The position numbers and the translations under genes were made by a program. Below the pieces are notes generated by a model, which was not told the origin of the DNA, did no database searches, and was given only the letters and a program-made list of their open reading frames with translations. From Burkholderia sp. IMCC1007 (GTDB lineage: Bacteria > Pseudomonadota > Gammaproteobacteria > Burkholderiales > Burkholderiaceae): DNA of 64,000 bases. Location: NCBI RefSeq assembly GCF_027257875.1, contig NZ_JAPVQY010000010.1, forward strand, positions 62,001 through 126,000. The letters run 5' to 3'. Position 1 is the first letter of the stretch. Every line of letters begins with the position of its first letter. Of this stretch, positions 10,458-19,808 are shown piece after piece.

Positions 10458-12080
10458 TCACCGCCCGCTCGTCTCGGCGCAATCCGCTTCGGTCCGGCGT
10501 TGCGCCGACGCTTCTGCCTGCGGCTGCGCGTCAGCATCCGCCCGCGCGCCTGCATCAGCCACCTCCAGCCGCGCGCCGAGAAACGCGAATACCACGCCCG
10601 CACACAGCACGGTAACGACCGCCAGCCCGATCAGCAGCCGATCGAACGCGTGCGTATAGCTCGCGAGCAGCGCCGCACGACCGACACCCGGCAGCACGGC
10701 CGCCGCACCGGCGAGATCGCCGGTCGCGAGCCGCGCGGCCGCGCGCAGCGTCGCGTCGGACGCGAGCGCCGCGCCCGCCGCCGCCTGCGACAAATCGGCA
10801 TGCGCAAGCGCCGCGAGCATCGCCCCGACGATCGCGAGCGCGATCCCTTCGCCGGCCACGCGCGTCGTGCTGAAGATCCCGGTCGCCATCCCCGCGCGCT
10901 CCTTCGGCACGACGCTGACCGACAGCGCGTCCATCAGCCCCCACGGCATCCCGGCCCCGACGCCGATCGCGACCATCGGCGCGACGGCCGCCGGCCCGGC
11001 GCCGGCGCGCAGCGCAATGCCGAGCCATACGAGCGCCGCGGCCGCGATCAGCAACCCGATCCCGGAGATCACGCCGGCCGACAGCCAGCGCGTGAGCGTC
11101 GCTGCGACGAGCGGGACGATCAGCATCGGCGCGGATATCGCGAGCATCAGCCAGCCCGCGTCGATCTCGCTGAAGCCGTCGATACCGATGAAGCGCAGCG
11201 GCAGCACGACCAGCAGCACGATGTAGCAGCAGCACGTCGACACCGGCAGCACCTGCACGCCGACGAAGCGCGCGATGCGGAATAGCGACAGGTCGAGCAT
11301 CGGCCGCGCGACGCGCGTCTCGATCGTCACGAACGCGCACGCGCCGAGCGCCGCGCCGGCCAGCAGCGCGACGACGAGCGGATCCGCCCACCCGCGCGCG
11401 GGTGCCTCGATCACGCCAAACGTGAACAGCGTCAGCGCGGCGGTGAACGCGGCCGTGCCGGGCCAGTCGAGCCCCGTCGCATGCGGATCGCGCGACTCGT
11501 GCATGCGCGGCAGCCCGACTGCGAGCGACAGCGCGCCGGCCACCGCGCCCGTGACGAAGATCGCGCGCCAGCCGTAGTGTGCGATCAGCCAGCCGGCGAG
11601 CACGGGCCCGAACGCGAGCCCGATCCCGAAGGTCGTGCCGAGCAGGCTGAATGCACGCGTGCGCGCCGCTCCGTCGAACTCCTGCGCAAGCGCCGCCGTG
11701 CCGCCCGCGAGCGCCGCGGCCGCCGCGAGCCCTTGCGCGGCACGCAGCAGATCGACCGCGAGCATCGACGGCGCGAACGCGAGCGCAACCGACATCAGCG
11801 TGAAGCCGCCGACGCCGATCGCGAACACGCGCTTGCGGCCGAACTGGTCGGCGAGCGCGCCCGCCGCCATCAGGAAGCTGCCGAACGCGAGCATGAACGC
11901 GTTGGTGATCCAGTTCATCGCGACCGGGCTGCCGTGCAGGTGGCGGCCGATCGCGGGCGTCGCGACCGCGCCGCCCGAAAACGATAGCGGCAACGCAACG
12001 GCGGCCATGCAGACGGCGGCCAGCACCCATGCGCGCCGGCGCGCCGCGTGGGCCGAAACGGCTGAAACAGGGTGATCCAT
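10458..12080 (-). CDS. MFS drug/solute exporter, DHA2-like
   Basis: A 540-residue major facilitator with about 14 predicted hydrophobic segments in the inner membrane. Motif A is GALADQFGRKRVF near residue 80, and the antiporter motif C region reads GTTFGIGLAFGPVLAGWL. It is probably a proton-driven efflux pump; the substrate is unknown. The second of two adjacent ATGs (12080) is chosen because GAGGAG is then at proper distance. A LysR gene is divergent from it and may control it. Confidence 0.88.
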   Translation of the reverse strand: MDHPVSAVSAHAARRRAWVLAAVCMAAVALPLSFSGGAVATPAIGRHLHGSPVAMNWITNAFMLAFGSFLMAAGALADQFGRKRVFAIGVGGFTLMSVALAFAPSMLAVDLLRAAQGLAAAAALAGGTAALAQEFDGAARTRAFSLLGTTFGIGLAFGPVLAGWLIAHYGWRAIFVTGAVAGALSLAVGLPRMHESRDPHATGLDWPGTAAFTAALTLFTFGVIEAPARGWADPLVVALLAGAALGACAFVTIETRVARPMLDLSLFRIARFVGVQVLPVSTCCCYIVLLVVLPLRFIGIDGFSEIDAGWLMLAISAPMLIVPLVAATLTRWLSAGVISGIGLLIAAAALVWLGIALRAGAGPAAVAPMVAIGVGAGMPWGLMDALSVSVVPKERAGMATGIFSTTRVAGEGIALAIVGAMLAALAHADLSQAAAGAALASDATLRAAARLATGDLAGAAAVLPGVGRAALLASYTHAFDRLLIGLAVVTVLCAGVVFAFLGARLEVADAGARADADAQPQAEASAQRRTEADCAETSGR

Positions 12081-12227
12081 CATCGCTCCTCGAAAAAGCC
12101 GGCGCGGATGCGCCATCAGAGCGACAGAAGATAAATCGGATTCAATCCACGAAAAACCACGCGAAGCTCCGCATATAACGGACTAAAATTCCGCAATTAC
12201 CTCGCACGGGCCCGCCCGCTTACGTCG

Positions 12228-13112
12228 ATGGAAAACCTGAACGGCATCGCCGCGTTCGTCCGCACCGCCGAAGCGCTGAGCTTCGTCGCGGCCGGCCGCG
12301 CGCTCGGCATTTCGGCATCGGCGGTCGGCAAGACGATCGCGCGGCTCGAACAGTCGCTCGGCGTACGCTTGTTCAACCGCACGACGCGGCGCGTCACGCT
12401 GACCGACGAAGGGCGCCACTTCTACGAGCGCTGCCAGCGCATCCTCGAGGATTTCCGCGATGCCGAAGCGACCGTGACGGCGTCCGCGCAGCGCCCGCGC
12501 GGCAAGCTGCGCGTGAGCCTGCCGGTGATCGGCTACCGTTTCCTGCTGCCGGTACTGCCGGAATTCAGGCAGCGCTATCCGGAGGTCGAGCTCGACCTGG
12601 ATTTCAACGACCGGATGGTGGATGTCGTCGAAGGCGGTTTCGACGCGGTGATCCGCAGCGGTCCGCTGTCGGATTCGAGCCTGATGTCGCGGCGGCTCGG
12701 CCCGTTCGCGTTCGTGCTGTGCGCGACGCCCGCGTATCTCGCACGGGCCGGGACGCCACATGCACCGCGCGATCTCGAAACGCACGATTGCGTGCGCTAC
12801 TGCTTTCCGACCACCGGCAAGCTGCAGGACTGGGCGCTCGCCGCCGACGACGGCACGCCGCTGAAGCTGCGCACCGCGATGACGTGCAACAACATGGAAG
12901 CGCTGCGCGGCGCCGTCATGTCGGGGCTCGGCATCGGCTACATGCCAGACTTCCTCGCGCGCGACGCGCTGGACAGCGGCGCGCTCGTCACCGTGCTTGA
13001 CGACTACCGGATCGCGCCCGGGCAGTTCTCGATCGTATGGCCGTCGAGCCGGCAGTTGTCGCCGAAGCTGCGCGTGTTCGTCGATTTCGCGTGCGAGCGG
13101 CTGTTCCGGTAG
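12228..13112 (+). CDS. LysR-family transcriptional regulator
   Basis: A 294-residue LysR regulator. The N-terminal winged helix-turn-helix is SFVAAGRALGISASAVGKTIARLEQSLGVRLFNRTTRRVTLT, and the remainder is a periplasmic-binding-protein-like effector domain. It is divergent from the MFS gene across 147 bp, the usual arrangement for a LysR protein controlling its neighbour. The effector is unknown. Confidence 0.92.
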   Translation: MENLNGIAAFVRTAEALSFVAAGRALGISASAVGKTIARLEQSLGVRLFNRTTRRVTLTDEGRHFYERCQRILEDFRDAEATVTASAQRPRGKLRVSLPVIGYRFLLPVLPEFRQRYPEVELDLDFNDRMVDVVEGGFDAVIRSGPLSDSSLMSRRLGPFAFVLCATPAYLARAGTPHAPRDLETHDCVRYCFPTTGKLQDWALAADDGTPLKLRTAMTCNNMEALRGAVMSGLGIGYMPDFLARDALDSGALVTVLDDYRIAPGQFSIVWPSSRQLSPKLRVFVDFACERLFR

Positions 13113-13142
13113 TTACGCGGCCCGCGAGCGCGCACCGCACCG

Positions 13143-13937
13143 TCACTCCGCCGCGATCCGCTCCGCTTCCGCGTGCGGCAGCAGCGCATCGCTGTCGTCC
13201 TTCAGCCCGACGCCCGTGAGGCCCAGCCGGCGCGCATGCGTCATCAGGTAATGCAGCTTGCGCGCGGCGGCGGCATGCGGCAGCCCTTCGGGCCGCACGT
13301 TCGAGATGCAGTTGCGCAGCGCGTCGTGACAGCCGACCTTCGGCGCCCACGTCAGGTACACGCCGAGGCTGTCCGGCGAACTGAGCCCCGGCCGTTCGCC
13401 GATCAGCATCGCGACCACCTTCGCACGCAGCAGCTCGCCGATCTCGTCGCCGAGCGCGACGCGCGCCTGCGTCGCGACCACCACCGGGCCGATCCGCCAG
13501 CCGTCCGCTTCGAGCCGCGGCCGCACGGCCTGCAACAGCGGCAGCGCCTGCTTCGCGGCCGCGAACGCCGACAGCCCGTCGCCGACCACGAACACGACAT
13601 CGGGCGCGTCGTCGAGCGCCGCCCCGTAGCCGGCCAGCAGCCCGCGGCTGTCGTCCGACAGCTTGCGGCCGAGATCGGGCCGGCGCAGATAGTGATCGCG
13701 GTCGGGCGCGGCGCTCTGCACGCGCAGCGTCGGCAGCATGCCGGCCGCCTCGATCTCGCGCCGCAGCGCATCCGCGTCGAGCGGCTGATGCACCGCATCG
13801 CGCGCTTGCGCATGCGACAGGTTGAAGGCCAGCAGCGGCGCGGTCGGCAGGCTGTTGCCCGCGCGGCCGAGCGCGATCCGCGCATTCGTGAACGACTTCA
13901 GCTGCGCCCACGGATTCTTTTCGACGGCGTCGCTCAT
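13143..13937 (-). CDS. eutC: Ethanolamine ammonia-lyase small subunit
   Basis: A 264-residue small subunit of the adenosylcobalamin-dependent ethanolamine ammonia-lyase, which converts ethanolamine to acetaldehyde and ammonia. Typical segments are NPWAQLKSFTNARIALGRAGNS, VFVVGDGLSA, LIGERPGLSSPDSLGVYLTW and CHDALRNCISNVRPEGL, which contribute to the cobalamin site. Its ATG overlaps the eutB stop by ATGA, so the subunits are translated together. It ends 30 bp from the convergent LysR stop. Confidence 0.97.
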   Translation of the reverse strand: MSDAVEKNPWAQLKSFTNARIALGRAGNSLPTAPLLAFNLSHAQARDAVHQPLDADALRREIEAAGMLPTLRVQSAAPDRDHYLRRPDLGRKLSDDSRGLLAGYGAALDDAPDVVFVVGDGLSAFAAAKQALPLLQAVRPRLEADGWRIGPVVVATQARVALGDEIGELLRAKVVAMLIGERPGLSSPDSLGVYLTWAPKVGCHDALRNCISNVRPEGLPHAAAARKLHYLMTHARRLGLTGVGLKDDSDALLPHAEAERIAAE

Positions 13938-15331
13938 ACGGAAATCCCCATCCAGTCGTTCGCGCCCGCCAGCAGCGGCACACGCGCGCTCGCGGCGCGC
14001 AGCGCGCCGTGCGCGTCGGCGATCTCCATCGTTTCCAGCCACTCCTCGAATTCCGGCGCGCGGCGCAGGCCGAGCACCTCGCGCACGTACAGCTGATCGT
14101 GAAACGACGTGCTCTGGTAGTTCAGCATCACGTCGTCCGCGCCGGGAATCCCCATGATGAAGTTGATGCCGGCCGCGCCGAGCAGCGTCAGCAGCGTGTC
14201 CATGTCGTCCTGGTCGGCTTCCGCGTGGTTCGTGTAGCAGATGTCGCAGCCCATCGGCACGCCGAGCAGCTTGCCGCAGAAGTGATCCTCGAGGCCCGCG
14301 CGGATGATCTGCTTGCCGTCGTACAAGTATTCGGGCCCGATGAAACCGACCACCGTGTTCACGAGGAACGGGTCGAACTTGCGCGCGACCGCGTACGCGC
14401 GCACTTCGCAGGTCTGCTGGTCGACGCCGAAGTGAGCATTGGCCGACAACGCGCTGCCCTGCCCGGTCTCGAAATACATCAGGTTGTTGCCCACGGTGCC
14501 GCGCTTGAGCGACAACGCGGCCTCGTGCGCCTCGCCGAGCAGCGCGAGCGAGATCCCGAAGCTCGCGTTCGCCTTCTCGGTGCCCGCGATCGACTGGAAG
14601 ACCAGGTCGACCGGCGCGCCCTTCTCGATCGCCGCGATCGTGTTGGTCACGTGGGTCAGCACGCATGACTGCGTCGGCACGCCGTAACGCTCGCGAAACG
14701 CGTCGATCATCGCGAGCAGCTTCACGATCGCCGCGAGGCTGTCGGTGGCCGGGTTGATGCCGATCATCGCGTCGCCGCAGCCATACATCAGCCCGTCGAG
14801 CATCGATGCGGCAATGCCCTTCACGTCGTCGGTCGGGTGGTTCGGCTGCAGCCGCACCGACATCCGGCCGGCCAGCCCGACCGTGTTGCGAAAGCGCGTG
14901 ACGACGCGGCGTTTCCTCGCGGCCGCGATCAGATCCTGGTTGCGCATCAGCTTCGACACGGCCGCGACCATCTCGGGCGTGAGGCCCGGCGCGATCCGTT
15001 CGAGCGCGGTGCCGTCGGCCACCGGCGACAGCAGCCAGTTGCGGAAATCGCCCACCGTCAGATGCGAGATTTCGGCGAACGCGGCCGCGTCGTGATCGTC
15101 GAGGATCAGGCGCGTGACCTCGTCGTCTTCATACGGGATCACCGCTTCGCTCAGGAACGCCTTCAGCGGCACGCCCGCGAGCGCGATCTTCGCGGCGACG
15201 CGCTCCTCCTCGCTCGCCGCCGCGACGCCGGCGAGCTGATCGCCGGAACGCAGCGGGCTCGCCTTCGCGAGCAGCGTCTTCAGGTCCGCGAAGCGGTACG
15301 TGCGCGGACCGATCGTCTCCGTATAGGACAT
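13934..15331 (-). CDS. eutB: Ethanolamine ammonia-lyase large subunit
   Basis: The 465-residue catalytic TIM-barrel subunit of ethanolamine ammonia-lyase. Active-site residues line up with the Salmonella enzyme: R160 and Q162 in SVRLQPNHP, E288 in LMYFETGQGS, D363 in GCDICYTNHAE. The start has AAGGAGA seven bases upstream. It is co-transcribed with eutC and lies 100 bp behind the permease gene. No reactivase (eutA), cobalamin adenosyltransferase or microcompartment gene is present nearby, so this is the short, carboxysome-free type of ethanolamine pathway. Confidence 0.97.
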   Translation of the reverse strand: MSYTETIGPRTYRFADLKTLLAKASPLRSGDQLAGVAAASEEERVAAKIALAGVPLKAFLSEAVIPYEDDEVTRLILDDHDAAAFAEISHLTVGDFRNWLLSPVADGTALERIAPGLTPEMVAAVSKLMRNQDLIAAARKRRVVTRFRNTVGLAGRMSVRLQPNHPTDDVKGIAASMLDGLMYGCGDAMIGINPATDSLAAIVKLLAMIDAFRERYGVPTQSCVLTHVTNTIAAIEKGAPVDLVFQSIAGTEKANASFGISLALLGEAHEAALSLKRGTVGNNLMYFETGQGSALSANAHFGVDQQTCEVRAYAVARKFDPFLVNTVVGFIGPEYLYDGKQIIRAGLEDHFCGKLLGVPMGCDICYTNHAEADQDDMDTLLTLLGAAGINFIMGIPGADDVMLNYQSTSFHDQLYVREVLGLRRAPEFEEWLETMEIADAHGALRAASARVPLLAGANDWMGISV

Positions 15332-15431
15332 CGTTCGAATCTCCTTGCCAAAAGCCGACGGCGCGCCCGTTCGACGGGGCGCGCCGGATGCCGTCAGGAA
15401 CGGCCTTGCTCATTCACCGGCGTCACCCTTC

Positions 15432-16844
15432 TTACTCCTCCAGCAGCGCGTCGACCGGCGCGCTCGCGCGCTGCGAACGCGTCGCGAGGAAGTACGCGTA
15501 GCCGAGCGCGAGGAACGCGACGAACACCATCGCGACCAGCCCGTTGAAGTACACCATCGTGCCGAGGCAAATGAGGGCGGCAACGATCGCGAACGCCGGG
15601 AAGATCGGGTACAGCGGTGCGCGGAACGGCCGCGCCATGTTCGGCTGCGAGCGGCGCAGCTTGAACAGCGCCGCCATGCTGACGATATACATCACGATCG
15701 CACCGAATACCGACATCGTCACGATATTCGCGGTGAGCGTCTGCCCGCCGAACTGGATCAGCTCGTCGCTGTAGATCGCGGCGATCCCGACCACGCCGCC
15801 CGCGAGAATCGCGCGATGCGGGGTCTTGAAACGCGGATGCACCTTGCCGAGCCATTCGGGCAGGTAACCTTCGCGGGCCAGCGCGAAGATCTGGCGCGAA
15901 TAGCCGAGGATGATCCCGTGGAACGACGCAACGAGCCCGAACAGCCCGAGCCACACGAGCATGTGCATCCAGCCGCTGTTCGCGCCGACGATGTACTTCA
16001 TCGCCTGCGGCAGCGGGTCGTTGATGTTCGCGAGCTTGGTCCAGTCGCCCGCGCCGCCGGCGAACACCATCACGCCGATCGCAAGCGCGACGAGGGTCAG
16101 GATCCCGGCCACGTACGCGATCGGAATCGAACGCTTCGGGTTCTTCGCTTCCTCGGCGGCCATCGCGACGCCTTCGATCGCGAGAAAGAACCAGATCGCG
16201 AACGGAATCGCCGCGAACATCCCGTGGAATGCGCCCACGCTGAAGTGATCGGCACCCGACCAGCCGCCCTTCACGAAATTGCTCCACGCGAAGCCCGGCG
16301 ACACGACGCCCATGAACACCAGCAGCTCGAAGATCGCGAGCAGCGTGACGACGAGCTCGAAGGTCGCCGCAATCTGCACGCCGACGATGTTCAGCGCCAT
16401 GAACACGAGATACGCGCCCATCGCCGCGTGTTTCGGTTCGAGCCCCGGAAACTGCACGTGCAGGTACGCGCCGATCGCGAGCGCAATCGCGGGCGGCGCG
16501 AACACGAATTCGACGAGCGTCGCCGCGCCGGCCAGATAGCCGCCGGTCGGACCGAACGCGCGGCGCGCATACGCGAACGGGCCGCCCGCGTGCGGAATCG
16601 ACGTCGTCAGCTCGGTGAAACTGAAGATGAAGGTGGTGTACATCGCCGCGACGAACAGCGCGGTGATCACGAAACCCAGCGTGCCCGCGCTCGCCCAGCC
16701 GTAGCTCCAGCCGAAGTACTCGCCGGAAATCACCAGGCCGACCGCGATGCCCCACAGTTGCCAGGTTCCGAGCGTCTGCTGCAGCGCGGGCTGGCCGGAG
16801 GACTTGGCGCCGGCGGCGGGCCGGCCATTCGACTCTGCTTTCAT
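15432..16844 (-). CDS. eat: Ethanolamine permease
   Basis: A 470-residue APC-superfamily transporter with about 12 membrane segments. The sequence after TLGTWQLWGIAVGLVISGEYFGWSYGW is characteristic of the Eat ethanolamine permeases, and TSIPHAGGPFAYARRAFGP is a conserved APC segment. It imports ethanolamine across the inner membrane for EutBC, encoded 100 bp downstream on the same strand. GAGGAG precedes ATG 16844 at good distance. A possible sigma-70 promoter lies ~70-95 bp upstream. Confidence 0.95.
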   Translation of the reverse strand: MKAESNGRPAAGAKSSGQPALQQTLGTWQLWGIAVGLVISGEYFGWSYGWASAGTLGFVITALFVAAMYTTFIFSFTELTTSIPHAGGPFAYARRAFGPTGGYLAGAATLVEFVFAPPAIALAIGAYLHVQFPGLEPKHAAMGAYLVFMALNIVGVQIAATFELVVTLLAIFELLVFMGVVSPGFAWSNFVKGGWSGADHFSVGAFHGMFAAIPFAIWFFLAIEGVAMAAEEAKNPKRSIPIAYVAGILTLVALAIGVMVFAGGAGDWTKLANINDPLPQAMKYIVGANSGWMHMLVWLGLFGLVASFHGIILGYSRQIFALAREGYLPEWLGKVHPRFKTPHRAILAGGVVGIAAIYSDELIQFGGQTLTANIVTMSVFGAIVMYIVSMAALFKLRRSQPNMARPFRAPLYPIFPAFAIVAALICLGTMVYFNGLVAMVFVAFLALGYAYFLATRSQRASAPVDALLEE

Positions 16845-16910
16845 CGGACTTTCTCCTCAAGGGCGCCGGGCCTGCGGGCCCGCGCGACTGAGAATCGATG
16901 CTAGAGAGTC

Positions 16911-16940
16911 ATTAAACGACGTGTTATCGAAATTCGGCAA
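16911..16940 (-). promoter_or_regulatory. Possible sigma-70 promoter of eat-eutBC
   Basis: Minus-strand TTGCCG (16935-16940) and TTTAAT (16911-16916) are separated by 18 bp and lie ~70-95 bp upstream of the eat ATG. The boxes match the consensus moderately. Inferred from sequence only. Confidence 0.35.
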
Positions 16941-16965
16941 AGATCGCGGCTGACGTTTCGCTTGC

Positions 16966-17025
16966 AGAAATGCTTTCGGAAACGCTTGCGGAAACGCTTG
17001 CGGTACCGCTCGCGGTACCGCCGGC
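16966..17025. repeat. Five 12-bp tandem repeats
   Basis: Five consecutive 12-bp units, degenerate around GGAAACGCTTGC; units two and three (16978-17001) are identical. They lie in the gap between the eat promoter region and the end of the channel gene. Function unknown; they could be slippage-prone or protein-binding repeats. Confidence 0.7.
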
Positions 17026-17089
17026 CGCGCGCGTTGCCACGCCGATCCCGCCCGCGCGGTGCGGGCCGGATCGGCCGTGCCGGCCGGCG

Positions 17090-18553
17090 TTACTGGCCGC
17101 CGCCGCGCTGGTTGAACCAGCGGTCGAGCAGCTTGCCGGCCGCTTCGCGACCGCCGAGGCCGAACGACAGCGCAACGGCCACCGCGATCGCGCCGAGCAC
17201 GAGGCCGAACGCGAGCTGCACGATTTCATTGGCGATGCCCATCGCGCGCAGCCCCATCGCGAACACCAGGCCGAGGATCGCGAATTGCGCGATCCGCGCG
17301 AACAGCACGCTGTGTTCGCGGTCGGCCTGCTCGATCACGCGGCGCGCGAGGCCCGCGAGCCATACGCCGATCACGAGGATCACGACGCCCGTCAGCACGT
17401 GGCCGCCGAATTCGATGAACAGCGTGACGACGTCGCGCACCTGCGTGAAACCGAGCCGGTTCGCGGCTTCGACCGTGGCGAACAGCATCGCGAAGAACAC
17501 GATCAGCCGCGCGACCAGCACCGACGGCTGCAGGATCCCCGAGAACACGGGTGCGACGCCGAGCACGACCGGCAGCCCGTCGACGCCGGCGGCTTCCAGC
17601 AGCCGCTGCGCGAGCGACGCGACGAAGCGCGCGAAATAGAACGTGACGACCAGGATCACGATCGCCGCGACGATGTCCGGCACCGCGCCGAGGAACTGGT
17701 TCAGCATGTTGGTCGCGGGAATCGCGATCGCGTCGATCTTCAGCGCGTCGAGCGCGGAGATCAGCGTCGGGACGAACACGAACACATAGACGATCGTGCC
17801 GATCAGGCTCGACACGCGCACCGGCGTCGGGCTGTCGAGCCGCGCGGTGAGACGATCCGCGCCGGCGGCCACCAGCAGGTTCGTCACGAGGCCGCGCAGC
17901 ACGCGCGCGACAATCCAGCCGACGAAGCCGATCACCGCGGCCGCGAAGATGTTCGGCACGATCGCGAGCAGCTTGTCGACCATCCCCTGCACCGGCGACA
18001 GCAGGCCCGACAGCGCGAACGACGACAGGATCGCCGGCAGGAACATCAGGATCACGAGCCAGAACAGCACGTCGCCGAGATAGCCGCTCATCGGCTGCAT
18101 GCCCGCGCTTTCGGACAGCGCGAGGTCGACCCTGCTCGCCCTCAGCGCACGGTTCGCGAGGCTGCGCAACAGCGATGCGATGAGCCACGCGATCAGCGTC
18201 AGCGCTGCGCCGCCGATCAGGTTCGGCAGGTAGTTGACGATGTGCGTGACGAGCAGCGAGAACGGATTGGACACCGCGTACAGGTTGAGCACGTTGAAGA
18301 TGCCCACCGCGGTGACGAGCAGCACGAGCCAGAACAGCCCGCCCGCGATGATGCGTTCGACGTACGCGCCCTGCCCGGTGCTCTCGCTGATCCGCTGATC
18401 GACCTTCAGCGCGTTGAGCAGCCGAAGCGCGCCGGCCCGCACCCCGACCGCGATCAACCAGCCGATCACCAGGATGCCGATCGCGCCTGCGATCTTGGGC
18501 AGATATCCGCCTAGCGTGGTCTGCAGCGACGTGATGAAGCTGGAAGCATCCAT
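17090..18553 (-). CDS. MscS-like channel with conserved TM-helix repeats (CmpX-like)
   Basis: A 487-residue, very hydrophobic inner-membrane protein made of repeated conserved transmembrane helices: segments near the start (GILVIGWLIAVGVRAG), in the middle (NIFAAAVIGFVGWIVARVLRGLV) and near the end (GVVILVIGVWLAGLARRVIEQ) share the G-W-x-hydrophobic-A-R pattern of the CmpX/TM_helix family. It ends in the glycine-rich QLAFGLVLGAIAVAVALSFGLGGREAAGKLLDRW, which resembles the MscS pore helix. A role in osmotic or mechanical gating is inferred. Start ATG 18553 has GGGAG eight bases upstream. Confidence 0.8.
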   Translation of the reverse strand: MDASSFITSLQTTLGGYLPKIAGAIGILVIGWLIAVGVRAGALRLLNALKVDQRISESTGQGAYVERIIAGGLFWLVLLVTAVGIFNVLNLYAVSNPFSLLVTHIVNYLPNLIGGAALTLIAWLIASLLRSLANRALRASRVDLALSESAGMQPMSGYLGDVLFWLVILMFLPAILSSFALSGLLSPVQGMVDKLLAIVPNIFAAAVIGFVGWIVARVLRGLVTNLLVAAGADRLTARLDSPTPVRVSSLIGTIVYVFVFVPTLISALDALKIDAIAIPATNMLNQFLGAVPDIVAAIVILVVTFYFARFVASLAQRLLEAAGVDGLPVVLGVAPVFSGILQPSVLVARLIVFFAMLFATVEAANRLGFTQVRDVVTLFIEFGGHVLTGVVILVIGVWLAGLARRVIEQADREHSVLFARIAQFAILGLVFAMGLRAMGIANEIVQLAFGLVLGAIAVAVALSFGLGGREAAGKLLDRWFNQRGGGQ

Positions 18554-18878
18554 TTCTTCTTCTCCCGAAAACGTGGCGTTGCGATTGAACATCGACGAAC
18601 TACCTGCGTACTTCGAAAACCGTGCTGTGCCGCCCGAGCAACTTACCTGAGAAAAATGACGCATTCGTCGGATTTCACTGTCTTTAACTTTAGACATGAA
18701 TCGACGGGGACGAGACCCAATTTCGGCGAAATTAAAAGGGGCGGAGTTGACGGCCCGATCGGCGGGACCCTGGGCACTACGTATCTCCGCAAGATTTATC
18801 AATCGCCGGCGTGCTACCGTGGCGTCCATTCCTGCCGAGGACCGTCCGATTTATCCACTACAGCGAGGAGCGGAAGAC
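18554..18878. other. 325-bp divergent intergenic region
   Basis: Separates the channel gene from the divergent GyrI-like gene. A near-consensus DnaA box, TTATCCACT, lies at 18851-18859 just before the ribosome-binding site of the latter. I see no convincing promoter pair or small gene. Confidence 0.4.
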
Positions 18879-19358
18879 ATGTTCAAACACGAGGTCGAGA
18901 TCCGGCGCCTGCCGGAACTGCGCGGCTACGCGGTGACGCACACCGGCGCATACCTGAAGGTCGGCGACGCGTTCGCGCACATCGGCGCGTGGGTCGCGCA
19001 GCATGGCCTGATCGGCCCTGGCGCGAAGATGATCGGGATCTTCTACGACGATCCCGATACGACGCCCGAAGCGCAATTGCGGGCGAGAGCCTGTTTCGTG
19101 CCGGCCGACGGCGCGCCGGACGTCGCACCGGTGCCGCCGGTCGAGCGTGTCACGATCGCGGGCGGCGACCATGCGGTGCTGCTGCACACGGGACCGTATG
19201 CGGATCTGAAAGCGGCCTACCAGTGGCTGTACGGCGACTGGCTGCGTCACTCGGGCCGCGAAGCCGCCGCTGCGCCGCCGTTCGAGCTGTACCTGAATAC
19301 GCCGATGGACGCGGCGCCGGCCGATCTGCAAACCGAGATTTATTTGCCGCTGCGGTGA
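18879..19358 (+). CDS. GyrI-like small-molecule-binding protein
   Basis: A 159-residue stand-alone GyrI-like (SHS2, AraC effector-binding) domain. The family pattern is present: VEIRRLPELRGYAVTHTGAYLKVGDAFAHIGAWVAQHGL at the start, MIGIFYDDPDTTPEAQLRARACF in the middle and AVLLHTGPYADLKAAYQWLYGDWL towards the end, finishing with EIYLPL. Relatives are the SbmC/GyrI gyrase inhibitor and effector domains of regulators. There is no DNA-binding domain, so it may sequester or hydrolyse a small hydrophobic molecule. ATG 18879 is preceded by GAGGAG. Confidence 0.85.
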   Translation: MFKHEVEIRRLPELRGYAVTHTGAYLKVGDAFAHIGAWVAQHGLIGPGAKMIGIFYDDPDTTPEAQLRARACFVPADGAPDVAPVPPVERVTIAGGDHAVLLHTGPYADLKAAYQWLYGDWLRHSGREAAAAPPFELYLNTPMDAAPADLQTEIYLPLR

Positions 19359-19441
19359 GTGAAGGGGCGCGGGACGGTCGGCGGACGTCGACACCGGGAT
19401 GATGCGGCCGTCTGTTCCCGCTGCCGACCGACGGCCGGCAA

Positions 19442-19798
19442 TCAGGCGCGGCCGGCTTGCGTCCCGCAGCTCGGGCAAAAGCGTGCATCGGCCGCCAGCG
19501 CCGCGTGACAGCGGCTGCACGCCCTGCCATGCGACGTGCCGCACTGCGCGCAGAATCGCGCGTCCGCCGCGTTGAGCGCGCCGCAGCCGGCGCAGGCGAG
19601 CTGGCGCAGCGGCGCATTGCCGCCCTGGGCGTCGGCCGGCGACTGCCAGCCCCAGCCGTGACGGTCGCGGCCGCACACATCGTGGCCGCCATGACCTTCC
19701 GTACCGTGCCCGCCGTGATGCCCGCCACCGTGGCTACCGTGATGGCCGCCGCCATGCCCGCCACCGTGGCCACCCAGGATCCGTTTCAGCAAGCTCAT
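19442..19798 (-). CDS. Gly/His-rich double zinc-ribbon protein
   Basis: A 118-residue protein with two parts. Residues ~8-42 are almost entirely Gly and His (GGHGGGHGGGHHGSHGGGHH), a metal-binding-like tail. Residues ~68-115 hold two CxxC...CxxC zinc ribbons (CAGCGALNAADARFCAQCG, then CSRCHAALAADARFCPSCG). It starts 10 bp after the stop of the P1B-ATPase, so the two are surely co-transcribed. I infer a cytoplasmic metal-buffering or chaperone role for the same metals; no known family with this exact build is recognised. Confidence 0.8.
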   Translation of the reverse strand: MSLLKRILGGHGGGHGGGHHGSHGGGHHGGHGTEGHGGHDVCGRDRHGWGWQSPADAQGGNAPLRQLACAGCGALNAADARFCAQCGTSHGRACSRCHAALAADARFCPSCGTQAGRA

Positions 19799-19808
19799 CG
19801 TCCGCTCC

